From Kordiimonas marina (GTDB lineage Bacteria; Pseudomonadota; Alphaproteobacteria; Sphingomonadales; Kordiimonadaceae), in assembly GCF_023006325.1 (NCBI RefSeq), contig NZ_JAINDF010000005.1, positions 62,001 through 126,000 of the forward strand: a DNA stretch of 64,000 nt, given 5' to 3'. The notes below the pieces were generated by a model. It saw only the letters and a program-made list of their open reading frames with translations. It was not told the DNA's origin and made no database searches. Shown here one piece after another: positions 15,740 to 23,689 of the stretch. Both the position numbers and the translations under genes were made by a program. Numbering within the stretch: the stretch's first letter is position 1; each line of letters opens with the position of its first letter.

Positions 15740-18475
15740 TTAGAAGGTCGCGGTCAGGTCCACGCCCCAGGTGGCGGGCATACTCAGATGCGCGATCGGC
15801 GTGCCGAAGGTATCGACCGACAGGCCGCCCGCCCCGTCGGCATAGCGGTTGCCGAAGATGTTGCGCCCGAAGAAGGATACGCTGAAGCGGTCATCCGGGT
15901 CGGACCAGGTGATGCGGGCGTTGGTGAGGTTCTGCGCCTTGCCGACCACGAAGCTGCTAGCACCCCAGGTGATGGTGCCGCAGCTTCTGTCATGCAGGCA
16001 GTTGCCGTTGATGCGTTTGGCGCTGGTGTAGGAATGGTCCAGATGGACGCTGAGCGCACCTTTGTCACTGCCGAGACCGAGCGTATAGTCAGCACCGAAG
16101 GAGATGCGCGTCGTCGGTGCGCCCGTCGGGTCACCCGCGTTCGCGTAGCGGCAGTTTTTGGTGCAGGTAATATCCTGGTAACCACCGTTGGCGAAGAGGC
16201 GCAGTCCAACCGCAGGGGCCCACAGGAATTCGACATCGACACCCTTGCCTTCGACATCCTGGTTCTCGGTCACGTACCGGGGCACGCTGGAGCTGTCGAC
16301 GCTCACCAGATGGATCGACTGTTTGTCGCTATATTTATACTTCCATACCGAGGTGTTGAAACGGACGCGGTTGTCGAACCACTGGGACTTGAGCCCGGCC
16401 TCCACGTTCCAGACGCTTTCATTGCCAAAATAGCTGTTGATCTCCACGGTGTTGAAACCGCCGGCCTTATAGCCGCGCGCCCAGGAGACATAGACCATGG
16501 CGTCGTCGCCGATCTTATAATCGAGCGCCACGCGTGGGCTGACATTGTTCCAGCTTGCCTTGCGGGTGAAGGGCACGCCTTCAAGCCCGCCGACATCGAA
16601 GACGATATCGCCCGATGCGGTCGGCCCGACAAAGGCCCGGAAAATGCTGGTCAACAGCTGTTGCTGGATATCGGCGAGGTTGCCGACGCCGGGGATCGAA
16701 AGCCTGTCATAGCCTTCGATCTGACGGAGGCCGTTTTCCCAGGTCCAGCTTTTGTCGTCATGGGTATAACGAAGGCCCGCGCTCAGGTTCAGCCGGTCGG
16801 TGATGGCATAGGTGGCATCCGCGAACGCCGCGTAAGCCTTGAAGCTGCCTTCGCCATACATGGTCTCGGTCCACTTACGGCCGCTGAGGGTTGTGAGGCC
16901 AAGGTTGGCGAGTTGTTCAAGCGAATAGCCGGGCAGGCTGGAATCCAGGCAGTTGAGCGGCAGGTTGTTGAAGCTGATGAAGCCGCCGAGTGAATCCAGG
17001 AAAGTCGCCTCGCACGAATTTATCCCGTCCATCGGGTTGAAGCTGGCGGCCAGCACACCCGGTGTGACGCCGAGGTTATAAAGCACGGTATCGATGCTAT
17101 CCATCGTCGCGTGGGTCTGGCTCTGCTGTTTGGCGTTTTCCCAATAATAGCTGGCACCGACCGTCCAGGTCAGGCGGCCGCGGTTCCCGTTGAGCCGAAG
17201 CTCCTGATAGAAGTTCTTGTTGTTTTCGACATTGTTGGTGTCGAAATAGAAGTTCGGGTCGTTGGTGCCGTCCTCATCCTGCAGGTTATCTGTGGCAAAA
17301 TGCTTATAGGCCGAAATGGACGTGAGCTTGGCCCAGTCGAAATCATGGGTGATGGTGAGCGTGAGGCCGTCCAGGTCCCGATGTTCGGCGCCATTGGCGA
17401 TGTCGGAGCTGACCGGCCCGAACGGGTTGGCGCCACCGACGCTTGAGGCATCGCGGAAGAAGTTCCAGTCCGCATTCGGGTTTGCAGGCGTATAGCCGAA
17501 GGCGCCGAAGCCCGCATAGATGCTTGAGAGCGGGATGCTATAGAGCGTGCTGAGCGGCGTATCCTTGGTGATCGGCAGGCCAAAGAGCGGCGCGATCCCG
17601 GCAAGGAAATCACCATGGCCCGGCAGGTCCCCCACCGTCTGGGCGCCAAGCGGCGCGCGCATGTGACCATCGGCAAGGCCGACCACCGGCGGGTTTTCAT
17701 CCTGCGATGTATGGTCGAACTCATAAGCCAGGTTGAAGGCGGTCTTGTCGTCCGGCTCCCAGCGCAGCTGCACCCGGCCGGTGACATTATGGCGGCGGCC
17801 GTAATCCTTGCCGGTGAAGCTGTCCCTTACCGTGCCGTCCTGGCTGTTGATCAGGAGGTTCGCGCGCATCGCCAGGGTTTTCGCGAGCGGCAGGTTGATC
17901 ATGCCGTCGAACTGGCGCTCATTGAAGCGGCCATAACGCAGCTTCACCCGGGCTTCGGTCTCATCCATCTTCGGCTTGTTGGTGATGATGGAAATCGCCC
18001 CTGCCGCGGTGTTACGGCCGAAAAGCGTGCCCTGCGGACCCTTGAGCACCTCGACGCGCTCAACGTCCGAGAAGAAGACCACCCCGGCGCCGGAGCGCGA
18101 GGAATAGACGCCATCGATGAACACGCCGACCGCCGGGTCGGTACCGACACCGAAGTCGTCGGTCTGGACACCGCGGATGCTGTAGTTCGGCTGGGTGACA
18201 CCGCTGACCTGCAGGCCCGGCGTGTAGGACGATAGGTCGGTGATGTCATAAGCGGCGATGGTATCGATGAAGCTGCTTGAGAAAGCATTGAGCGCGATCG
18301 GCACATCCTGGGCCGATTGTTCGCGCTTCTGCGCCGTGACGACGATTTCCTCAAGACCGGATGTTTTTTTCGCGGCACTCACGTCCGCCGGTTCGGCGGC
18401 AAAAGACGCGGATGTCAGCAAGACGAAGGCGCTGACGCCCGCCAACAATTTATGGGCTATATGGTTCGTGTGCAT
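15740..18475 (-). CDS. TonB-dependent outer-membrane receptor
   Basis: Signal peptide (KLLAGVSAFVLLTSASFAAEP), a TonB-box-like EEIVVTAQKREQ, then the plug: YSIRGVQTDDFG, DGVYSSRSG, DVERVEVLKGPQGTLFGRNTAAGAISIIT. A long beta-barrel follows, ending in VDLTATF with the C-terminal Phe. ATG 18475 follows a G-rich ribosome site, giving 911 residues; the frame is open further upstream but that part is not signal-like. The plug type is the one common in Sphingomonas/Hyphomonas receptors for organic substrates; the ligand is unknown. It is last in a leftward run with the cytochrome and beta-helix genes. Confidence 0.93.
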   Translation of the reverse strand: MHTNHIAHKLLAGVSAFVLLTSASFAAEPADVSAAKKTSGLEEIVVTAQKREQSAQDVPIALNAFSSSFIDTIAAYDITDLSSYTPGLQVSGVTQPNYSIRGVQTDDFGVGTDPAVGVFIDGVYSSRSGAGVVFFSDVERVEVLKGPQGTLFGRNTAAGAISIITNKPKMDETEARVKLRYGRFNERQFDGMINLPLAKTLAMRANLLINSQDGTVRDSFTGKDYGRRHNVTGRVQLRWEPDDKTAFNLAYEFDHTSQDENPPVVGLADGHMRAPLGAQTVGDLPGHGDFLAGIAPLFGLPITKDTPLSTLYSIPLSSIYAGFGAFGYTPANPNADWNFFRDASSVGGANPFGPVSSDIANGAEHRDLDGLTLTITHDFDWAKLTSISAYKHFATDNLQDEDGTNDPNFYFDTNNVENNKNFYQELRLNGNRGRLTWTVGASYYWENAKQQSQTHATMDSIDTVLYNLGVTPGVLAASFNPMDGINSCEATFLDSLGGFISFNNLPLNCLDSSLPGYSLEQLANLGLTTLSGRKWTETMYGEGSFKAYAAFADATYAITDRLNLSAGLRYTHDDKSWTWENGLRQIEGYDRLSIPGVGNLADIQQQLLTSIFRAFVGPTASGDIVFDVGGLEGVPFTRKASWNNVSPRVALDYKIGDDAMVYVSWARGYKAGGFNTVEINSYFGNESVWNVEAGLKSQWFDNRVRFNTSVWKYKYSDKQSIHLVSVDSSSVPRYVTENQDVEGKGVDVEFLWAPAVGLRLFANGGYQDITCTKNCRYANAGDPTGAPTTRISFGADYTLGLGSDKGALSVHLDHSYTSAKRINGNCLHDRSCGTITWGASSFVVGKAQNLTNARITWSDPDDRFSVSFFGRNIFGNRYADGAGGLSVDTFGTPIAHLSMPATWGVDLTATF

Positions 18476-18592
18476 CGGGTTCCCCCCTCTTCCCTGTTTC
18501 CTGCTTATCTGGTGGCCGCACCTTTTTCCCCTCCGGCACGGCCGTGCCCTTCCCCAAGGGCCTTTCAAGCATCTACACTCTGAACAATCGTT

Positions 18593-19642
18593 TTATTTCA
18601 TGCTGTTAATCCACTCCTTCAGCATGGCGACACCTTCCTGGTGCACCATGGTGCGGCCCGCCTCCGGCATCATGATGCCGGGGTCGTTGGACGACAGGCG
18701 GAAGATCATGATCGACTGGTCGGCGTGGCCGGGCACGATGTCGAAATCGAGCCCACCGGCACCGCGGCCCGCCGCCACCGGGCGTTTCATGATGCCGCGG
18801 TGGGTTTTGTTGGTTGTCCCCCAGGTGAGGAACAGGCCGGACGTGGAGCCAGGGCCTTCAAGCCGGTGGCAGTGCGCGCAGTTGACATCCAGGTAAGCGC
18901 GTGCGCGGGATGCGAGGTCAGCGGACGCGTCATCCCAGCGCGGGACCGACGGTACATGGGCGGGCACACCGGTGAGCTTCCCGGCCTTTACCCAATGCTG
19001 GATCTGGTTTTCCGCCCCGGCCTTGTAGGCGAACACATGGTTGAGGTTGCGCGCCTTCGGGCCGATCGGCGTGAAGGCGCGGTCGAAACTGTGGCAGCCC
19101 TTGCACTGGTTTTTGTTCGGGACAACATAATTAGTGCCGCGCGGATGCCCTGAGGTGTCGCGCCAGGCCACCGGAAGTGTTGCTCCGGCAACAGAAAGCG
19201 TCGCGTCGCTCATGTCCGCGTTCCAGATATAGGCCCAGGCGTTCCAGCCCTTCTTCTGATGGATCAGGAGCCGGGTTTCGATGAGCCGGACATTCTTATC
19301 CGGCCGCCTGAAGTCCGCAGGATACGCGAAGGTTTTCATCAGCACGGTGCCGACCGGAAAATGCAGCACTTCCGTGTCGTCATAAGACGCCTTCTGCCCC
19401 TTCGGAATATAGACGAAGCGGAACTTGTGGGCGTAATCGGTGAAGAGCGGCGTCGCCAGGTCATAGGGCATGACCCCAACGTTCGGCAGCTGCGCCGCGC
19501 CGTTGATGAACAGGTGATAGTCCGACAAGTGCCGGGCCGGACGCGGGTTCAGGAGCGCGGCTTCATTGACCGGCTCGGCGGCATGACCCGCCCCTGAGAG
19601 CGCCAGGAACACGCTGAACAGACTGAAAACAAACGCTTTCAC
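18593..19642 (-). CDS. Diheme c-type cytochrome, SO2930/HNE_0200-like family
   Basis: A Sec signal peptide (VKAFVFSLFSVFLALSGAGHA) leads into a periplasmic protein with two heme c sites, CKGCH (about residue 180) and CAHCH (about 255), plus a Met-rich PGIMMPEAGR near 321 that could give an axial ligand. The N-terminal ~170 residues (MPYDLATPLFTDYAHKFRFVYIPKG) are typical of the family I know as TIGR03806, usually encoded beside beta-helix proteins of TIGR03805, as here. I chose GTG 19642 because GGAAGGGGG precedes it; ATG 19747 would overlap the upstream gene. Its redox partner is unknown. Confidence 0.85.
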   Translation of the reverse strand: MKAFVFSLFSVFLALSGAGHAAEPVNEAALLNPRPARHLSDYHLFINGAAQLPNVGVMPYDLATPLFTDYAHKFRFVYIPKGQKASYDDTEVLHFPVGTVLMKTFAYPADFRRPDKNVRLIETRLLIHQKKGWNAWAYIWNADMSDATLSVAGATLPVAWRDTSGHPRGTNYVVPNKNQCKGCHSFDRAFTPIGPKARNLNHVFAYKAGAENQIQHWVKAGKLTGVPAHVPSVPRWDDASADLASRARAYLDVNCAHCHRLEGPGSTSGLFLTWGTTNKTHRGIMKRPVAAGRGAGGLDFDIVPGHADQSIMIFRLSSNDPGIMMPEAGRTMVHQEGVAMLKEWINSMK

Positions 19643-19661
19643 GTGAAACCCCCTTCCCGGC

Positions 19662-20996
19662 TTACTGGCTGTCGGATCGACTGTCGGATCGACTGGCGGA
19701 CTGACTGCCGGACGGTGCGGAGGCCGAAGCCCCCGCAGCGCCAGCATCCTGATCCTGGGGCAGTTTCACTGCCGCGCGGCCCGGGAAGGAGCCACCATAG
19801 TCCTCGATGTCAAAGTCGGGCGAGGCGCCCCAGGGCAGGACATGGTCTTTCGCCATCTGGAGATTGACGAAAGTAGTGCCTTTTTTCTCATGAATGCGGA
19901 TGCCGTCTTCGGCCGACGGACCAAAGAGCGCGGCCCAGAAGCTGTTTACAACACCGTCCCAGATGATGTCCGGGAGCGGCAGGCCGGTCTTGGGCTCGAT
20001 CAGCGTTTTTGCCAGCTTGTCCGGCGCATAGCCCGCCTTGCCATAGCGGTTGTCATGGATATAAATCCGGCGCGGCATCGGGATATAGGTCGGGTCGGTA
20101 AAGTCCCGCGGGTAGGATGCCAGAAGCACGTTGGTGGTGGCATTGCCGCCAATATCATTGTCGAAAATTTCCACATCGCGGTTCGCCATCACCATGATGC
20201 CGGTGCCCATGGGCACGGTGCCGACGATGTTGCCTTCGGGCGCGAAGTTGGCGGTGTCGTTATCGACCGACCGGTTATGGTAGATGCGGATCGAATGGCC
20301 GCCCATCTGCGGCAGGTTCGGCATGTCGAACGCCAGAATGCCGCCGGTATTGTGGGTGGCAACATTGTCGTGCACGTCGGCGAAATAGCAGTTTTCGATC
20401 TCGATGCCGGCGACGTTATATTCGGCGCGGCTGTTGCGGACGATGATGTGCTGGCTTTGGCCAACATAAATGCCCGCGTCCGACGCACCCTTCACCACGG
20501 CGCCGTCGATCAGCACATTTTTGGATTGGACCGGGTAAAGGCCGTAGGAGCCATTGTTCGGGCTGGGACCGCCGGTCCATTCAACCCGCACCCCGATCAT
20601 GGAAACCGTATCGACGCCTTTGGTCTTGATGCCGTCACCGGGTGTGTCCTCGATGGCGAAGCCTTCGAGCCGAACCCCGTCAGACGTGACCAGAAGGCCT
20701 TCGCCACCGTTCGTCTGCCCCTTGTAGGAAAAGACGGTCTGGTCCATGCCCGCGCCTTTGAGGGTGATACCCTGGACGTCGATCGACAGCCCGCCAGTCA
20801 TGTCAAAATGGCCGGGGCCGATCTCGATCGTCGTGCCCGGTTCCGCCATGATGAGCGCTTCCTGTAACCGTCCTTCGAAATTGTCGCCCGCGGCGATCTG
20901 CACCACCTTGTCGGCGGCGTGCGCGGCGAATCCAAAATTCATCACGAATAGGGCCACCATGAACATGGCGGCCGACATGCTTGTCAGCTTTTTCAT
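19662..20996 (-). CDS. Right-handed parallel beta-helix repeat protein (TIGR03805-like)
   Basis: A signal peptide ending AAHAAD is followed by successive ~23-residue rungs typical of a pectate-lyase-like beta-helix: IDVQGITLKGAGMDQTVFSYKG, VRLEGFAIEDTPGDGIKTKG, IIVRNSRAEYNVAGIEIENC, VHDNVATHNTGGILAFD and VEIFDNDIGGNATTNVLLASY. The C-terminus is a low-complexity Ser/Arg/Asp tail encoded by a 12-bp DNA repeat. GGAGGAAT before ATG 20996 fixes the start; 444 residues. It lies 19 bp upstream of the diheme cytochrome gene. Such folds bind or cleave polysaccharides, but no catalytic residues are assigned. Confidence 0.85.
   Translation of the reverse strand: MKKLTSMSAAMFMVALFVMNFGFAAHAADKVVQIAAGDNFEGRLQEALIMAEPGTTIEIGPGHFDMTGGLSIDVQGITLKGAGMDQTVFSYKGQTNGGEGLLVTSDGVRLEGFAIEDTPGDGIKTKGVDTVSMIGVRVEWTGGPSPNNGSYGLYPVQSKNVLIDGAVVKGASDAGIYVGQSQHIIVRNSRAEYNVAGIEIENCYFADVHDNVATHNTGGILAFDMPNLPQMGGHSIRIYHNRSVDNDTANFAPEGNIVGTVPMGTGIMVMANRDVEIFDNDIGGNATTNVLLASYPRDFTDPTYIPMPRRIYIHDNRYGKAGYAPDKLAKTLIEPKTGLPLPDIIWDGVVNSFWAALFGPSAEDGIRIHEKKGTTFVNLQMAKDHVLPWGASPDFDIEDYGGSFPGRAAVKLPQDQDAGAAGASASAPSGSQSASRSDSRSDSQ
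19669..19716. repeat. Degenerate 12-bp tandem repeat at the 3' end of the beta-helix gene
   Basis: CTGTCGGATCGA occurs twice head to tail (19669-19692), followed by two diverged units (CTGGCGGACTGA, then CTGCCGGACGGT). On the coding strand it encodes the Ser-Arg/Ser-Asp tail. Copy-number change here would lengthen or shorten the tail without shifting the frame. Confidence 0.7.
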
Positions 20997-21089
20997 TATT
21001 CCTCCCCCCGCCCCACGCCTGTCCAAAAGCAATGGGACTCATTAATTCCTCCTTTGCAACTGTGCCGAAGCCAAATGCCCGCGTCAAGG

Positions 21090-21112
21090 TAAAGTGAAAC
21101 ATTTTCACTTTA
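21090..21112. promoter_or_regulatory. Palindromic operator between the beta-helix and TetR genes
   Basis: TAAAGTGAAA-CAT-TTTCACTTTA is a perfect inverted repeat with 10-bp arms and a 3-bp spacer. It lies in the 181-bp divergent gap, 94 bp from the beta-helix start and 66 bp from the TetR start. That size and placing are typical for a TetR-family dimer pair controlling both itself and the divergent operon. Confidence 0.72.
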
Positions 21113-21177
21113 TGAGGCTTGAATTAGGCTTGGGGCTATGGCAAGGCCTTGGCTCGCAACCTCCGACAAAGGAAGGG

Positions 21178-21798
21178 ATGAGGGTGACCAAAATCACCAG
21201 TGCCGCGACCAAAAAGACGCCGAAGCAGGCCCGCGCCCGTGCGCGTGTGGACGCTATCCTCACGGCGACCGAGCAGCTGCTCGTGGCGGAAGGCCCGAAC
21301 GGGCTGACCACAACGGCGATCGCGCGCGCGGCCGACATCCCCGTGGGCTCGGTCTATCAATATTTCGCCGACCGCGACGATATCCTCGAACAGCTGTACC
21401 ATGCGGCCTACGACCATGTGATCGGCCAAGTGGCGGATCATCTGGAAACCCTGTCAGGCCCCATGGACCTGAAGACAATCATCCACGGGCTTCTGACCAC
21501 CTTCTGGCAGGAAGCCCGCGCCCACACAACCTTCCGGCCGCTGACCCGCTGGGCCAACAGCAGCCATTCCCTGTGGGAGGTCACCCCCGGGGTTCACAGC
21601 AGCCTCGACGACCTGATTGCCCGCGTGCTTGAAAAAGCCGGTGTATCTGTGGCCGAGGCGCGGCAGCTTGCCGTGATGAAAACCGTGAGCACGACGGTCT
21701 CGATCCTGGTCGATCAGGCGATCGAGGAGCAGGACGAAATCCTGGCAGAACAACTTATCGACGAGCTTGCACATCTTGTGTCTTCCTATCTATCCTGA
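21178..21798 (+). CDS. TetR-family transcriptional regulator
   Basis: The N-terminal helix-turn-helix is intact: ARVDAILTATEQLLVAEGPNGLTTTAIARAADIPVGSVYQYFADRDDILEQLY. The C-terminal ligand domain contains QEARAHTTFRPLTRWANSSHSLWEV and is not assigned to a ligand class. AAAGGAAGGG before ATG 21178 supports this start; 206 residues. It is divergent from the beta-helix/cytochrome/receptor genes across a 23-bp palindrome, so it most likely represses them. The start region is Thr/Lys/Ala-rich. Confidence 0.9.
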   Translation: MRVTKITSAATKKTPKQARARARVDAILTATEQLLVAEGPNGLTTTAIARAADIPVGSVYQYFADRDDILEQLYHAAYDHVIGQVADHLETLSGPMDLKTIIHGLLTTFWQEARAHTTFRPLTRWANSSHSLWEVTPGVHSSLDDLIARVLEKAGVSVAEARQLAVMKTVSTTVSILVDQAIEEQDEILAEQLIDELAHLVSSYLS

Positions 21799-21858
21799 GG
21801 CGCGCCCCAAAGCGGGCCCCGCAACGATAGACCTGCGACGATAGAGAGGAAAACGACC

Positions 21859-22350
21859 ATGCTGAAAATAGCCAAAAGCGGCGCAATGGACTGGATGCTG
21901 AGGGAAGGCCCCGGCAATTACCGGATCGAGCGCCGCCCGCTGACCCCGGAAACCCACGCCTGCAACCTTGGCTGCAGCCGCTACCGGCTGGAGCCCGGCA
22001 AGAAATCCTGCCCGGCGCATTATCATTATGGCAACGACGAAGCGATTTACGTCCTGTCCGGCGAGCTGACGCTGCTGTTCGACGGCCAGCCCCATACCCT
22101 GACGGAAGGCGACTATGTCACCCTGCCGCGCGGCACGGGAGATGCGCACCAGCTTGAAAACCGTTCCCTCACGCCTGTTGAATATCTGTGCTTCTCGACC
22201 ATGGAGCCCGCCGACGTCATCATGTATCCGAATTCCGGCAAGATCGGCGTGTTCGGCGGCGGTGCCCCCGGTGGCGCGGAGAGCGAAGTAAGCGTCCGCC
22301 AATGGGTGAAGGATGACGCCATCGATTATTGGGCCGGTGAAGAAGACTGA
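21859..22350 (+). CDS. Cupin-domain protein
   Basis: A single cupin_2 barrel of 163 residues. Motif 1 is CPAHYHYGNDEAIYVLSGELTLLFDG, with the His/His/Glu metal ligands in H-x-H-x(5)-E spacing, and motif 2 is around PRGTGDAHQLENRS. The C-terminal ADVIMYPNSGKIGVFGG resembles a group of cupins annotated only by fold. It lies 60 bp after the TetR gene and may share its transcript; whether it belongs to the receptor module is unclear. The substrate is unknown. Confidence 0.8.
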   Translation: MLKIAKSGAMDWMLREGPGNYRIERRPLTPETHACNLGCSRYRLEPGKKSCPAHYHYGNDEAIYVLSGELTLLFDGQPHTLTEGDYVTLPRGTGDAHQLENRSLTPVEYLCFSTMEPADVIMYPNSGKIGVFGGGAPGGAESEVSVRQWVKDDAIDYWAGEED

Positions 22351-22374
22351 GGCATAAAAAAGCAAAGCCAAAGA

Positions 22375-22407
22375 AAAAGGGCCGGTCCATTTGGGCCAGC
22401 CCTTTTT
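22375..22407. terminator. Bidirectional terminator between the cupin gene and dnaJ
   Basis: AAAAAGGGCCGG ... GGGCCAGCCCTTTTT forms an imperfect stem with A-run and T-run flanks, placed between the converging stops at 22350 and 22431. Confidence 0.65.
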
Positions 22408-22430
22408 GTCGTTGATAAAGCCTGCACAGC

Positions 22431-23570
22431 CTATTCGGTCAGGTCGTCCCACAGGTCCTTGACCTTGGAGAAGAAGCCTTCCGAGCGCGGCGAAACCTGA
22501 TCACCGCCTTCGGCCGCAAACTCTTCCATCAGCTCGCGCTGGCGTTTGGTCAGGTTAACCGGGGTTTCGACCACGGTTTCGATGATCATGTCGCCCACGA
22601 AGCCGCCGTTGAGTTCCGGCATACCCTTGCCCTTGAGGCGGAACTGACGGCCCGATTGGGTGCCATCCGGGATTTTGATGCGCGCGCGTTTGCCTTCGAT
22701 GGTCGGCACCTCGATATGCCCGCCGAGCGTGGCTGTCGTCATCGGGATCGGTACCTGGCAATAGAGCATGTCGCCGTCCCTTTTGAACAAGGGATGCGGC
22801 TTGATCGAGAGGAAGATGTAAAGGTCACCCGGCGGAGCGCCGCGGCTGCCGGCTTCGCCTTCGCCCGACAGGCGGATGCGGGTGCCTTCTTCAACCCCTT
22901 GCGGGATCTTGACCTGAAGCGTCTTGTCCTTGTGCACTGTGCCCGCGCCCCGGCAGGTCTTGCACGGGTTGATGATGATACGGCCGGAGCCATGACATTT
23001 CGGACAGGTCCGTTCGACCATGAAGAAGCCCTGGGTCGCGCGCACTTTACCGGCGCCGCCGCAGGTATCACAGGCTTCCGGGCTGGAGCCGGGTTCGGCG
23101 CCTGAACCCTCACAGGTTTCACACGGGACCGAGGTCGGCACCGTGATCTGCTCGGTCTTGCCGTTGTAGGCTTCTTCAAGCGTGATTTCCATGTTGAAGC
23201 GCAGGTCCGAGCCGCGCTGGGCCTGAGGTCCACGACCCCCGCCGCGGCGACGGCCGCCGCCCATGAAATCACCGAAGAATTCCTCAAACACGTCGGAGAA
23301 ATCGAACCCGCCAGCACCGGGGCCGCCAGCGCCGCCCATGCCGCCTTCAAAGGCTGCATGACCGTAGCGGTCATAGGCCGCGCGCTTGTCCTTATCCTTC
23401 AGGACATCGTAGGCCTGGTTGATTTCCTTGAATTTCTGTTCCGCTTCCGCGTTATCCGGGTTGCGGTCGGGGTGATATTGCATCGCGAGCTTACGGAACG
23501 CCTTTTTAAGTGCGGCGTCATCAACGTCGCGGCTCACGCCCAATAGTTCATAATAATCTTGCTGGGACAC
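22431..23570 (-). CDS. dnaJ: Chaperone protein DnaJ
   Basis: Type I Hsp40 co-chaperone that delivers clients to DnaK and stimulates its ATPase. The J domain has YHPDRNP (HPD near residue 33), followed by a Gly/Phe linker and the zinc region with four CxxCxGxG repeats ([32 protein letters not shown]). The C-terminal substrate domain is complete. 379 residues. It is downstream of dnaK on the same strand after a 119-bp gap containing a strong hairpin, so it can be read through or partly terminated. Confidence 0.97.
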   Translation of the reverse strand: MSQQDYYELLGVSRDVDDAALKKAFRKLAMQYHPDRNPDNAEAEQKFKEINQAYDVLKDKDKRAAYDRYGHAAFEGGMGGAGGPGAGGFDFSDVFEEFFGDFMGGGRRRGGGRGPQAQRGSDLRFNMEITLEEAYNGKTEQITVPTSVPCETCEGSGAEPGSSPEACDTCGGAGKVRATQGFFMVERTCPKCHGSGRIIINPCKTCRGAGTVHKDKTLQVKIPQGVEEGTRIRLSGEGEAGSRGAPPGDLYIFLSIKPHPLFKRDGDMLYCQVPIPMTTATLGGHIEVPTIEGKRARIKIPDGTQSGRQFRLKGKGMPELNGGFVGDMIIETVVETPVNLTKRQRELMEEFAAEGGDQVSPRSEGFFSKVKDLWDDLTE

Positions 23571-23631
23571 AGACGATCTCCGTGAAATCTGTCCTTCCGC
23601 CCTGAACCTTGCCTATCTCTATGACAGGCAA

Positions 23632-23661
23632 GCGCCGCCCCCAAGCCTTTGGAGGCGGCGC
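23632..23661 (-). terminator. GC-rich hairpin in the dnaK-dnaJ gap
   Basis: GCGCCGCC and GGCGGCGC are perfect 8-bp arms around a 14-nt loop, 28 bp past the dnaK stop. No T-run follows, so it is more likely a transcript-stabilising or attenuating hairpin that lowers dnaJ output relative to dnaK than a full terminator. Confidence 0.45.
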
Positions 23662-23689
23662 CAGCGTTCTTTGGCGTCAGGCAACCACC

